From NCBI RefSeq assembly GCF_022919155.1, contig NZ_CP095045.1:310001-374000 (forward strand): a stretch of DNA of 64,000 nt. The letters are read 5' to 3'. The translations under genes and the position numbers were made by a program. This document shows, piece after piece, positions 9,047 to 17,503 of this stretch. The first letter of the stretch is position 1. Each line of letters opens with the position of its first letter. The DNA comes from Leucobacter allii (GTDB lineage Bacteria > Actinomycetota > Actinomycetes > Actinomycetales > Microbacteriaceae). The notes under the pieces were generated by a model. It made no database searches. It saw only the letters and a program-made list of their open reading frames with translations, and was not told where the DNA came from.

Positions 9047-9473
9047 CGGGCTGCCCATCGACGCGCATCGGGTCGAGGAAGTCGCCGGGGGAGTACACGT
9101 CGCCGAGCAGCCGGGCGCCGGTGACGGTCATTCGGATCGTCGCAGTGGCGACGTCCGAGCCCTCGCCCTCGTTCAAGCGCCCGAACTCGAAGCGGACCCC
9201 GTCGCCCTGGTCGATGTCGATCGCGCCGGAGCCATCGATGAGGCGCACCGACGGGTTCGCGACGGTGACATCGAGCAAGCCGCCGTGCGCGACGAAGCGG
9301 ATCGCCCCGGCGAACCGGGTGCCGGTGCCACTGCCGACGGGGCTGCAGTCGACCGCTTGCGGGAAGACGAAGCCGTCGGAGCCCTCCCGCGCCCCGTCGG
9401 AGAGGTGGATCTCTCCGCCCACGGTGCGGACGTAGCGGACGAAGCTGTGGCGGATCGGCCAGATCAGTTTCAC
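9039..9473 (-). CDS. Cytosolic single HtaA-domain protein
   Basis: 144 residues covering one HtaA domain: the SF-x-x-Y start (Phe11, Tyr14), the GG-hairpin, and the FVAHGGLLDVTVANPSVRL core with His63. In corynebacterial HtaA proteins the equivalent Tyr is the heme-iron ligand and the His supports it. Unlike those surface proteins it has no signal peptide, no sortase or membrane tail and no second domain, so it should stay in the cytoplasm. It is cotranscribed with the LysR gene and divergent from the P450 operon, which suggests heme handling for the P450 or small-hydrophobe binding. Function is not established for such stand-alone forms. Confidence 0.75.
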   Translation of the reverse strand: MKLIWPIRHSFVRYVRTVGGEIHLSDGAREGSDGFVFPQAVDCSPVGSGTGTRFAGAIRFVAHGGLLDVTVANPSVRLIDGSGAIDIDQGDGVRFEFGRLNEGEGSDVATATIRMTVTGARLLGDVYSPGDFLDPMRVDGQPDA

Positions 9474-9500
9474 GAAAGACCCCTTTGTTATTCGAGAATC

Positions 9501-9514
9501 GCATTAAATAGTGC
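9501..9514. promoter_or_regulatory. Candidate LysR-type site in the HtaA/SDR divergent promoter
   Basis: The 150-bp gap between the HtaA gene and the SDR gene is unusually AT-rich for this genome. It contains the interrupted palindrome GCATTAAATAGTGC (GCA-n-TA-nn-TA-n-TGC symmetric positions), the kind of T-N11-A-like dyad LysR proteins use. Position next to the LysR operon supports the reading; no second copy was found. Confidence 0.4.
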
Positions 9515-9623
9515 ATCTAATTGCTGGATAAGAATCGGTCTGTCTTCATAGAGTACGGGGCAAGCCCGATCGCGTAAAGCGCGTCGACGAAGACGCGGCG
9601 CATCTGGAGAACTGGGTGGCAAC

Positions 9624-10466
9624 GTGAACGCCGAATTGGATTTCGCCAGCGCGAACGCAGTGGTGACCGGCGCCGGCAGCGGCATCGGCCGCTCGATCGC
9701 GCTCGAACTCGCACGACTGGGAACGCAGGTGCTCGTCGCCGACATCAACGGCGAGGCGGCGGCGGCGGTCGCGGCGGAGATCACCGCCGCCGGCGGCACC
9801 GCGATCTCGCGCGGCGTCGATGTCACCGACCTCGCGAGCGTCGAAGCGCTCGCCGACGACGCCTTCGGCGAGTTCGGCCGCGTCGACATCCTCTGCAACA
9901 ACGCGGGCGTCACCTGGCGCCCGTTCCGGGCGGTGTGGAACGCGAAGATCTCGGACTGGCGGTGGATGATGGAGGTCAACTTCTTCGGCGTGCTCAACGG
10001 TGTGCAGACCTTTCTGCCGCGCATGCGGGAGCAGTCGGGCCGCAAGCACATCGTGAACACCTCCTCCCTGGCCGTGCACTCCACGAACCCGGGACACGCG
10101 CCCTACACGGCATCGAAGCACGCGGTCGACGGCCTCAGCGACGTGCTCCGCGAGGAGCTCGTCGACCACCGGGACGACTTCGGCGTCACCGTGCTCTACC
10201 CCGGGCTCATCACCACGAACATCGGCGAGACGAGCAAGGCCGTGCGGCAGCAGGAGACCGGCGACGATCTCTCCGATGCCATCGCCTACGAGCAGGTGCG
10301 CACCTTCGACTTCCCGCACAACGCTCCGAAGTCCCCGGAGAACGTCGGCAAGCAGGTCGTCGAGGCGATCCGGCAGAACGACCCGTACTGCATCACCCAT
10401 CCCGCCCCCACGGATCAGATCGAGGAGCGCGGACGCCTCCTCGCCCGCGGCTACCGCGGCCACTGA
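9624..10466 (+). CDS. Short-chain dehydrogenase/reductase heading the P450 operon
   Basis: 280 residues, classical SDR: TGAGSGIGRS cofactor loop near residue 15, CNNAGV structural motif, and the catalytic Ser and Tyr-x3-Lys (YTASK). It lacks the extra segment after strand 2 that marks the mycofactocin-coupled SDRs further along, so ordinary NAD(P)+ use is expected. A GTG start at 9624 gives the family N-terminus. It lies 36 bp ahead of the cytochrome P450 and probably oxidises the alcohol that the P450 makes, or a related diol. Substrate not determinable. Confidence 0.9.
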   Translation: MNAELDFASANAVVTGAGSGIGRSIALELARLGTQVLVADINGEAAAAVAAEITAAGGTAISRGVDVTDLASVEALADDAFGEFGRVDILCNNAGVTWRPFRAVWNAKISDWRWMMEVNFFGVLNGVQTFLPRMREQSGRKHIVNTSSLAVHSTNPGHAPYTASKHAVDGLSDVLREELVDHRDDFGVTVLYPGLITTNIGETSKAVRQQETGDDLSDAIAYEQVRTFDFPHNAPKSPENVGKQVVEAIRQNDPYCITHPAPTDQIEERGRLLARGYRGH

Positions 10467-10502
10467 ACACCCGTCCCCGACCGCAGAGAAGCGAGAGTAC
10501 CC

Positions 10503-11765
10503 ATGACCATTCCAGCCGACATCGATGCGAAGCTCGTCGACCCCGCGTTCTTCGCCGGCACCGAGTTCCACGCCGTTCTGAAAGCCCTGCGCGAGGAGGA
10601 TCCCGTGCATTGGACCGATGCTCCCGGCTACTCGCGGGGCTTCTGGTCGTTGACGCGCTACGAGGACTGCCTGCGCCTGCTGCAGGAGCCGGAGAACTTC
10701 TCCAGCGCCGCCGGCACGCACATTCCGCCGAACGGGCGCGAGCTCACCGAGGAGGAGCGCTACAAGATGGGCTTCGACGTGAACCTCGTCACTTCCGACC
10801 CGCCGGAGCACCAGGAGCGCCGCGCCCCGTTCAACCCGCACTTCAGCGTTCCTGCCGTCAACAAGTTCCACGAAGACTGCGACGCGATCATCGACGGGAT
10901 CCTCGACGACATCGCCGAGAAGGGGACGGCGGAGGGCGTGACGGAGATCTCGGCGCTCCTCCCGGTGCGCCTCTTCCTGAACCTGATGGCCGTACCGGAG
11001 GAGGATTGGGAGATGGTGCGCAACATCACCCTGCGCATGCTCCACCCGGACGATCCCCACTGGGGGGATCCGCACGCGTCGGACCACAACGCCCTGATCG
11101 CCGACGCGATGGGCGACCTGAACGAGTACATGGCCTCCCATGTGCTCTCCCGCCGCGGGAAGGAAGGCTCCGACTTCGCGACCCTGATCGCGAACAAGGA
11201 CTACCGCGGCACGCTCCTTCCGGAGCGCGATGCGGGCGTCATGGGCTTCACCGTCGTCGCCGGCGGCCTCGAGACCACCCGCAACGCCGCCGCGATCGCG
11301 ATCATGGAACTCGCCCGTCGCCCCGAGCAAGCTGCTCTGCTGCAGGATCCGAAGATCGCGAAGTCCGCTGTGGAGGAGATCATCCGCTGGGTGACCCCGT
11401 CGAAGAACCGCCTCCGGGTCGCGACGAAGGATCTCGAGATCGGCGGCAAACAGATCAAGAAGGGCGACTGGGTCGTCGGCTGGATCGTTTCCGCGAACCG
11501 GGACGAGTCGGTGTTCGGCCCGACCGCGACGGAGTTCGACATCACGCGATCGCCGAACCCGCATCTGGGGTTCGGCGACGGCGAGCACATCTGTCTCGGA
11601 CGCAACGTCGCCCGGCTCGAGCTGCGGATGCTCATTCAGAAGCTGTTCGAGCGCTTCCCCGACCTGCACCTGTCGAGCGCACCCGAATGGGTGCACTCCA
11701 CCAACACGTCCGGTTTGACGTCGCTGCCGCTCGCATTCGAGCCGCGCGTCGCGGTCGGCGTCTGA
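10503..11765 (+). CDS. Cytochrome P450 (class I bacterial)
   Basis: 420 residues, soluble, no membrane anchor. The heme-binding loop is FGDGEHICLG with the axial thiolate Cys364; the I-helix has AGGLETTRN (acid-alcohol pair for O2 activation) and the K-helix has EEIIRW (ExxR). Overall it resembles actinobacterial P450s that hydroxylate terpenoids, fatty acids and sterol side chains (CYP124/125/142-like), but I cannot assign a family. It is followed directly by its own ferredoxin and reductase, giving a complete three-component monooxygenase. RBS-like GAGAAGCGAGAG lies shortly before the ATG. Confidence 0.95.
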   Translation: MTIPADIDAKLVDPAFFAGTEFHAVLKALREEDPVHWTDAPGYSRGFWSLTRYEDCLRLLQEPENFSSAAGTHIPPNGRELTEEERYKMGFDVNLVTSDPPEHQERRAPFNPHFSVPAVNKFHEDCDAIIDGILDDIAEKGTAEGVTEISALLPVRLFLNLMAVPEEDWEMVRNITLRMLHPDDPHWGDPHASDHNALIADAMGDLNEYMASHVLSRRGKEGSDFATLIANKDYRGTLLPERDAGVMGFTVVAGGLETTRNAAAIAIMELARRPEQAALLQDPKIAKSAVEEIIRWVTPSKNRLRVATKDLEIGGKQIKKGDWVVGWIVSANRDESVFGPTATEFDITRSPNPHLGFGDGEHICLGRNVARLELRMLIQKLFERFPDLHLSSAPEWVHSTNTSGLTSLPLAFEPRVAVGV

Positions 11766-11798
11766 ATCGTCGGCTCACAAGAATCTGAGGAGAGAATC

Positions 11799-12119
11799 AT
11801 GACGGAGATCACATTCATCACGCCGAGCGACGGAGCGGAGCGCCCCGTATCCTTCGCGGAGGGCGAGAGCGTGATGCAGGCGGCGGTGAACAGCGATGTC
11901 CCCGGCATCGAAGGCGAGTGCGGCGGCGAGATGAACTGCGGCACCTGTCATGTGCTGGTCGACGCGTCGTGGCGGGAGCGTTTCGAGGCGCCGAGCTGGG
12001 ACGAGGACGTGATGCTCGACATCGTGGAACGCGAGCCCGGCAGTCGTCTGGGGTGCCAGCTCAAGCTCCAGCGGGCGCACGCCGGACTGGTGGTCACCGT
12101 GGCCACCGGGGAGGACTGA
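11799..12119 (+). CDS. 2Fe-2S ferredoxin, putidaredoxin/adrenodoxin type
   Basis: 106 residues. The four cluster cysteines are Cys41, Cys47, Cys50 (C-x5-C-x2-C) and Cys86 in LGCQL, the spacing of vertebrate-type ferredoxins such as putidaredoxin. It should carry single electrons from the reductase encoded five bases downstream to the P450 encoded 33 bases upstream. The TGAGGAGAGAATC before the ATG is a strong ribosome-binding site. Confidence 0.95.
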   Translation: MTEITFITPSDGAERPVSFAEGESVMQAAVNSDVPGIEGECGGEMNCGTCHVLVDASWRERFEAPSWDEDVMLDIVEREPGSRLGCQLKLQRAHAGLVVTVATGED

Positions 12120-12124
12120 TCGAG

Positions 12125-13366
12125 ATGGACACCTTCGATACGGTCATCGTCGGCGCCGGGCATGCCGCCGTCTCGCTCTACGCACAGCTGCGGAAATCGG
12201 GTTACGCCGGCCGTATCGGCGTGTTCGAGAAGCAGGACCACCTGCCCTACGAGCGCCCGCCGCTGTCCAAGGGATACATGACCGGCGACGTCTCAGAGAC
12301 CGAGCTGCTGCTTCGACAGCCGCAGTACTGGGACGACGCCGCGGTCGAGTTGCGCACCTCCACGGAGGTCGTGTCGTTGGACGCCGCCTCGCAGACGGTG
12401 ACGACGGCCGCCGGTGAGACGATCGGCTACGGAACGCTCGTCTGGGCGACCGGCGCCTCGGCCCGCGAGCTCCCGCTCGACGGCGCCGACTCGGCCAACG
12501 TCGTCTCGGTGCGGACCCTGGACGATGCCAGGCGGCTCTCGACGCTCGCCCGGGGAACCGCGCACTCGGTGATCATCGGCGGCGGCTACATCGGGCTGGA
12601 GACCGCGTCGACGCTCGTGAAGCTCGGCCATCGGGTGACGGTGCTCGAAGCTCAGGAGCGCCTGCTCGCCCGCGTCGCCGGACCGACGATCGCGGCTCGG
12701 TTGCAGCGGGTGCATGAGGAACACGGCGTGCGGGTCCTGCTCGGCGTCGGCGTGGAGCGCATCGAGACCGACGGGGATCGCGCGGTGGCCGTCCACCTCG
12801 CCGATGGCGAGCGGCTCCCCGCCGATGTGATCGTCGTCGGGGTGGGCGTGATCCCGGAGATCGCACTGCTCGCGGAGGCCGGAGCGGAGATCGGCAACGG
12901 CGTCATCGTCGATGCTGAGGGGCGGACGACGCTGCCGCACGTGTACGCGGTGGGCGATATCGCCGCGCAGCAGAACGCGTTCGCCGGCGGCGCGGTCGCG
13001 CGGCTCGAATCCGTGCCGAACGCGGCCGACCAGGCGAAGGTCGTCGCCGCCTCGATCGTCGGCGCGGCGCCGGTCGAGCGCGCCGTGCCATGGTTCTGGT
13101 CCCACCAGTACGAGCTCAGGCTGCAGACGGCCGGCATTCTGACGGGCTTTGACCGGGAGGTCGTGCGCGAAGGGGCGGACGGAGCGATCACGGTCGGCTA
13201 CTTCAAAGACGACGCGCTCCTGGCCGCGGATTGCCTCGGGGCGCCGGCGGACTTCAACGCCGTGAAGAACGCGCTGAAGCAGCGCGTCGCGGTGACGGCG
13301 GAGCGGTTCGGCAGTGCGGAGCCGTTGACCGTCGCGCTGCGCATGACGAGTCCGGCCTCAGCTTGA
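12125..13366 (+). CDS. Ferredoxin reductase, FAD and NAD(P)H dependent
   Basis: 413 residues from the ATG at 12125. An N-terminal FAD-binding motif (VIVGAGHAA), a central NAD(P)H-binding motif (IIGGGYIGLE) and the late FAD motif ending in YAVGDIA match putidaredoxin-reductase-like oxygenase reductases, as does the C-terminal beta domain (WSHQYELRLQTAG). It delivers electrons to the adjacent ferredoxin. Last gene of the SDR-P450-ferredoxin-reductase operon; a strong hairpin follows. Confidence 0.95.
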   Translation: MDTFDTVIVGAGHAAVSLYAQLRKSGYAGRIGVFEKQDHLPYERPPLSKGYMTGDVSETELLLRQPQYWDDAAVELRTSTEVVSLDAASQTVTTAAGETIGYGTLVWATGASARELPLDGADSANVVSVRTLDDARRLSTLARGTAHSVIIGGGYIGLETASTLVKLGHRVTVLEAQERLLARVAGPTIAARLQRVHEEHGVRVLLGVGVERIETDGDRAVAVHLADGERLPADVIVVGVGVIPEIALLAEAGAEIGNGVIVDAEGRTTLPHVYAVGDIAAQQNAFAGGAVARLESVPNAADQAKVVAASIVGAAPVERAVPWFWSHQYELRLQTAGILTGFDREVVREGADGAITVGYFKDDALLAADCLGAPADFNAVKNALKQRVAVTAERFGSAEPLTVALRMTSPASA

Positions 13367-13372
13367 ACGACC

Positions 13373-13422
13373 GCGTCGCCGGGAGCGGGTGCCCGAAGTA
13401 CCCAGCCCGCTCCCGGCGACGC
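13373..13422. terminator. Bidirectional hairpin between convergent genes
   Basis: A perfect 17-bp stem (13373-13389 with 13406-13422) and 16-base loop lies between the converging ferredoxin reductase and alcohol dehydrogenase 2 genes. There is little T after either arm, so factor-independent release may be inefficient, but the position fits a shared terminator. Confidence 0.7.
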
Positions 13423-13434
13423 TCCTTCAGGCGT

Positions 13435-14556
13435 CTAGCCGAAGCGGATCACGCCGCGGATGTTCTTCCCCGCGCGCATGTCGTCGTAGGCGTCGTTGAT
13501 CTCGTCGAGCGAATAGGTCTTCGTGACCAGTTCGTCGAGCTTGAGGTTGCCGGCCCGGTACATCGCGAGCAGCTGCGGCATGGCCTCGCGCGGCGACTTC
13601 ATGCCGTAGAGGGCGCCCTGGATCCGCTTCTGCATCATGGCGAGGTGGAAGCCGTTGAGGCCGGGGACGGTGCCCTCCTCTCGGTCGTTGCTCACCGCCG
13701 TCACCACGACGGTGCCGGCCTTGCGGATCGCGAGCAGGCCCTCGCCGATGATCTGATTCGTCATGAGGCTCGGGGTGAGCACGGCGACGTCGGCGCCCTG
13801 GCCGTTCGTCAGCTCGCGGATGCGCGGCATCGCCTCCTCGATCGAGGCGAAGGCCTCCGTGGCGCCGAAGTCGAGCGACCACCGCTGCTTGTCGGGCACC
13901 GGATCGGCGACGATGATGTGCGACGCCCCGGATTCCCGCGCGCCCTGCACGGCGTTCATGCCGACGCCGCCGACGCCGGCGACCAGCACGACGTCGCCGG
14001 GCTGGATGTCCCCGGCGTAGGCCGCGGAGCCGAAGCCGGTCTGCACGCCGCAGGCGACGAGGCAGGCGACTTCGAGCGGGATGCTCGGATCGATCTTGAT
14101 GAGCGAGAGCTGGTCGTACACCTGCCATTCGGCGAAGGTGCCGAGGAGCGCGGCGGTCGCGACGTCGAGGCCGTCGTCGGTGTGGATGCGGAACGTGCCG
14201 TCGAGCTGGTCGCCGACCATGATCTTCGCGCCGTTGTCGCAGAGGTTCTGCTTCCCGTTGGCGCACCAGCGGCACTTGCCGCAGGCGGGGATGAAGGAGG
14301 TGAGCACGTGGTCTCCCTCGGCGAAGTCGGTGACTCCCGGTCCGAGCTTGCGCACGATGCCGGAGCCCTCGTGCCCGCCGATGACCGGGAGGTGCGCCAC
14401 CTGCGCGTCCCCGGCCGAGATGTGGTCGTCGCTGTGGCAGAGGCCCGTCGCGACCATCTCGACCAGCACCTCCCCGTAGCCCGGCTCGTCGAGCTCGACC
14501 TCCTCGACGTTCCATTTCCCTGGTGCTTCCCTGAGGACGGCGACGCGCGTGCGCAT
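13435..14556 (-). CDS. NDMA-dependent (mycofactocin-type) zinc alcohol dehydrogenase 2
   Basis: 373 residues, closely similar along its length to the enzyme at 2948-4063. It shares the catalytic zinc ligands Cys40, His62 and Glu63 and the structural cysteines in CGKCRWC...C, and has GVGGVGMNAVQG as the nucleotide loop. Members of this family hold NAD(H) without exchanging it and are reoxidised by mycofactocin. AAAGGAG stands eight bases before the ATG, an excellent ribosome-binding site. A perfect GGCACTCAGTGCC palindrome and a TATACT -10 box lie just upstream, so it has its own regulated promoter. It lies between the P450 operon and the MFT locus, which fits oxidation of a P450-made alcohol. 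Confidence 0.92.
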   Translation of the reverse strand: MRTRVAVLREAPGKWNVEEVELDEPGYGEVLVEMVATGLCHSDDHISAGDAQVAHLPVIGGHEGSGIVRKLGPGVTDFAEGDHVLTSFIPACGKCRWCANGKQNLCDNGAKIMVGDQLDGTFRIHTDDGLDVATAALLGTFAEWQVYDQLSLIKIDPSIPLEVACLVACGVQTGFGSAAYAGDIQPGDVVLVAGVGGVGMNAVQGARESGASHIIVADPVPDKQRWSLDFGATEAFASIEEAMPRIRELTNGQGADVAVLTPSLMTNQIIGEGLLAIRKAGTVVVTAVSNDREEGTVPGLNGFHLAMMQKRIQGALYGMKSPREAMPQLLAMYRAGNLKLDELVTKTYSLDEINDAYDDMRAGKNIRGVIRFG

Positions 14557-14587
14557 GGATGATCTCCTTTGATCGAGCAGTGCACCG

Positions 14588-14606
14588 AGTATAGGCACTC
14601 AGTGCC
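14588..14606 (-). promoter_or_regulatory. Promoter and operator of alcohol dehydrogenase 2
   Basis: On the minus strand the perfect palindrome at 14594-14606 (GGCACTGAGTGCC in that direction) is followed without a gap by TATACT (14593-14588), a near-consensus -10 box. A bound repressor would cover the -35/-10 spacer. The same 13 bases recur at 18252-18264. Confidence 0.65.
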
Positions 14607-14626
14607 GTTATCCTGCGCTCTCAGGT

Positions 14627-15187
14627 CTACCGGAGGTCGCGGCCCCCGTCAAGCACCCCCGCCCCGCCGTCCCTCCGGCGGGCGCGGTGGCGCCGGACGG
14701 CCTCCCGGCTGCCGCACCTCGGGGAGCAGAACCGCTGCCGGCCGTTGCGGGAGACGTCGACGACGACGCGGTCGCAGCCGTCGGCCGCGCAGCGTCCGAG
14801 CCGCGACATGCCCCGGGTGGTGAGATGGAGCGCCGTTCCGACGCCGAACACGGCGTGGAGCACGCGCGGCAGCTCGTCCTCGGTGCCCCGGTAGTGCAGG
14901 TGCCAGCCCTCCCCGTCGTGGTCCGTGAGCCGCGGGTAGGCCGCGGCCGCCGCCATCGCGTCGTTGAGGAGCACCGCGCGCGCATCGGCGCTCGGCGCGT
15001 CCACGACGCGGAGCCACGCGTCGACCACGGCGCGGCAGCGGTCGTGATCGTCCGCCTGCTCGCGGAACCGCATGGTCATGCCGTACTCGCGCGTGCGCGC
15101 CACGACGCCGGCCCGATCGTCGGGCCAGTCGTCGGCGAGCGAGCGGGCCAGCAGCACCGCGTACTCGCCGTAAGGGTTGAGATGCAT
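14627..15187 (-). CDS. CGNR zinc-finger / ABATE-domain protein, probable regulator
   Basis: 186 residues. The N-terminal part matches the stress-induced ABATE domain, and the C-terminus has the zinc-finger arrangement C-x4-C ... C-x3-CGSR, the CGNR motif with Ser for Asn, followed by a basic helix. Proteins of this build are thought to be transcriptional regulators. It is divergent from the LysE-family exporter, with only 17 bases between the two starts, so control of that exporter is the simplest role. Alternative start codons exist but ATG at 15187 gives the full ABATE domain. Confidence 0.82.
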   Translation of the reverse strand: MHLNPYGEYAVLLARSLADDWPDDRAGVVARTREYGMTMRFREQADDHDRCRAVVDAWLRVVDAPSADARAVLLNDAMAAAAAYPRLTDHDGEGWHLHYRGTEDELPRVLHAVFGVGTALHLTTRGMSRLGRCAADGCDRVVVDVSRNGRQRFCSPRCGSREAVRRHRARRRDGGAGVLDGGRDLR

Positions 15188-15204
15188 AAAGGCATTACAT
15201 CAGC

Positions 15205-15882
15205 ATGGACCACATGCTGTCGAACGCCGCTCTGCTCCCCGTCTCCGCCGCCGCGGCCGCGGCGATGATCGCGACCGCCCTGGCGATGGTGCTCGTCCCC
15301 GGCCCGAACATGATCTACCTGCTCTCCCGCAGCATCGCTCAGGGGCGTCGTGCGGGGCTCGTGTCCTTGGGCGGTACCGCGCTCGGCTTCGTCTGCTACA
15401 TGCTCCTTGCCAACCTCGGCCTCGCCGTCGTGCTCGTCGCCGTGCCGTGGCTGTTCATCGGCCTTAAGGCCGCGGGGGCCCTCTATCTCGCGCACCTCGC
15501 CTGGCGGGCGCTCCGGCCGGGGCGCCGGGATCCGTTCGAGCTGCGCGGCGCCCCGCGCCACAGCGCGGTCCGCCTGTTCCGCATGGGCCTGACGACCAAC
15601 CTGCTCAACCCCAAGTCGGCGATCATGTACCTCACGCTCATCCCGCAGTACGTGGATCCCGCGCGCGGTCACGCGCTGCTCCAGGGCGTGACGCTCGGCG
15701 CGCTGCAGATCCTCGTGAGCGTCGCGGTCAACGCGCTCATCGTCCTCGCCGCGGGCTCACTGGCGCCGAGGCTCGCGGCCCGCCCGGCGTGGGAGACGTG
15801 GCAGCGCCGGATCACCGGCAGCCTGCTCGGCGCCGGGGCGCTCCTCCTCGCCCGCGAGATCCCGGCGCGCGCCCACGGCTGA
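15205..15882 (+). CDS. LysE/RhtB-family exporter
   Basis: 225 residues with about six membrane helices and the family signature MVLVPGPNMIYLLSRSIAQGRRAG near the N-terminus, plus the conserved LLNPKSAIMYL segment. LysE/RhtB proteins export amino acids and related small metabolites by proton exchange. It starts 17 bases from the divergent CGNR gene and is probably regulated by it. The specific solute is unknown. Confidence 0.9.
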   Translation: MDHMLSNAALLPVSAAAAAAMIATALAMVLVPGPNMIYLLSRSIAQGRRAGLVSLGGTALGFVCYMLLANLGLAVVLVAVPWLFIGLKAAGALYLAHLAWRALRPGRRDPFELRGAPRHSAVRLFRMGLTTNLLNPKSAIMYLTLIPQYVDPARGHALLQGVTLGALQILVSVAVNALIVLAAGSLAPRLAARPAWETWQRRITGSLLGAGALLLAREIPARAHG

Positions 15883-15946
15883 GCCGCCGGACGCGCGTCG
15901 GAGCACGCCGGATGCCGGCGCGCATCGGCCCTGAAACCCCTGCGCG

Positions 15947-17503
15947 CTACCGCCCGACGAGCATCGCGCGCGCCAGGAACTCCCCGATGAAGACGGCGGT
16001 GTTCGCCGGGCCCCGATGCGGGGCGGAGGGGAGGATCGAGGTGTCGGCGACGCGCAGCCCGGCGACGCCGCGCACCCGCCCCGCACCGTCGACGACCGCG
16101 CCCATCGGCGCCGTCGCGCACGTGTGGAGCGCGGTGCCGTGGCGGGCGAGGATCCAGTCGTCGAGCGCCGCGTCGTCGTCGAGCACGGCGCCGTCGAGGT
16201 CGATCAGCCGGCCGAACACCTCGGAGAAGGCCGGCGCGCGCAGCAGGGCGACGGCGGCCCGAACGCCGGCGCGCATCCGCCTGCGGTCCTCCGCTCCCGC
16301 GAAGTAGTCGTACTTGATCCGCGGCGGATCCAGCGGGTCGGCGCTCGTGAGCGAGAGCCGTCCGCGGCCGCGGTGCTCCTGCAGCGCCACGAGGAACTGC
16401 AGCGTCTCGGCCTCCCGCCGCCCGCCCGCGAGCAGGAACTCGAGCGGTTTCGCGCCGAGCAGGATCTCGAGGTCGCCCTCGGGGCAGGGAACGAGCGCGG
16501 GATCGACCGCGGCGGCGTCGAGGTTCAGCGCGGTCGGGAAGCCGTACCCCGCCTCCCAATCGACCACGGGGCGGCGCGGCTCCCAGGCGAGCGCGAGATT
16601 CGGGTGATCCGCGAGGGCGGTGCCGACGGGGAGCGCCGCGACGACCCCGATCCCGTGCTCGGCGAGGTGCGCGCGCGGTCCGATGCCGCTCAGCAGGAGC
16701 AGCTGCGGCGTCGCGATCGCGCCGGCCGAGAGCACGACCTCGTCCGCGGCGACGGGGCCGCGCTCGGTCTCGACGCCGACGGCGCGCGGGCCCTCCGCGG
16801 CGCCCTCGATGATCACCCGCAGCACGCGCGTGCCGCCGCGGATCTCGAGTCGCCCGCGCGCGGCCGCCTCGAGCGCCGCCCCCTCCAGGTAGGCCGTCGC
16901 GGTGCTCCGCCGCACGCCGTCGATGATGTTCGACGGGACCGGGCCGACGCCGGGGGCGCCGCCCGCGTTCTTGTCGGCCTCGACGGGGAAGCCGAGCTCG
17001 CGCGCCGCCGCGGTGAACGCCGCGGCGACGGGTCCGTCCTGCGGGGGCCGCGCGACGCGGACCGGGCCGTCGGCGCCGTGCAGGGCGGTATCGCGGACCG
17101 GATCGAGCTCGTGCTCCAGTGCGCGGAGGATCGGCAGGGCGCGCGCGTACGACCACTCGGGGCCGCCCGCGGCGGCCCAGCGGGCGAAATCGTCCCGCGT
17201 CGCGCGGACGAAGTAGCCGCCGTTCACTGCGGTCGAGCCGCCGAGCCGCTTCCCCCGCGCGATGACGTCGGGCCGCCCGCGCCCGAGCTCCACCTCGTAG
17301 CGCCAGCCGTCCGGCCGGCCGGGCAGCGCGCCGCGGAGCGCTCCGCCGTCGAGGAGTTCGGGCGGGGGAGGGGCGGAGTCCCCGGCCTCCAGGAGGACGA
17401 CCGCCCGGCCCGGATCCGCGGCGAGCCGGGCGGCGAGCGGCGCTCCCGCGCCGCCCGCGCCCACGATCACGGTGCGCCGCGGGCGCCCCGGTGTGGCGCT
17501 CAC
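15947..17503 (-). CDS. mftG: Mycofactocin-system GMC oxidoreductase MftG
   Basis: 518 residues from a GTG start that overlaps the mftR stop codon as GTGA (17500-17503). It is a GMC flavoprotein: FAD motif VIVGAGGAGAPLAARL near residue 12, the GGSTAVNGGYFVRA segment, the second GMC signature (GAIATPQLLLLSGIG), and the C-terminal active-site region with HTCATAPMG and RGPANTAVFIGEF. The close fit to MftG and its coupling to mftR make the call firm. In mycobacteria MftG reoxidises reduced mycofactocin and passes electrons to the respiratory chain. Here it would close the redox cycle for the nearby nicotinoprotein dehydrogenases. Confidence 0.9.
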   Translation of the reverse strand: MSATPGRPRRTVIVGAGGAGAPLAARLAADPGRAVVLLEAGDSAPPPPELLDGGALRGALPGRPDGWRYEVELGRGRPDVIARGKRLGGSTAVNGGYFVRATRDDFARWAAAGGPEWSYARALPILRALEHELDPVRDTALHGADGPVRVARPPQDGPVAAAFTAAARELGFPVEADKNAGGAPGVGPVPSNIIDGVRRSTATAYLEGAALEAAARGRLEIRGGTRVLRVIIEGAAEGPRAVGVETERGPVAADEVVLSAGAIATPQLLLLSGIGPRAHLAEHGIGVVAALPVGTALADHPNLALAWEPRRPVVDWEAGYGFPTALNLDAAAVDPALVPCPEGDLEILLGAKPLEFLLAGGRREAETLQFLVALQEHRGRGRLSLTSADPLDPPRIKYDYFAGAEDRRRMRAGVRAAVALLRAPAFSEVFGRLIDLDGAVLDDDAALDDWILARHGTALHTCATAPMGAVVDGAGRVRGVAGLRVADTSILPSAPHRGPANTAVFIGEFLARAMLVGR

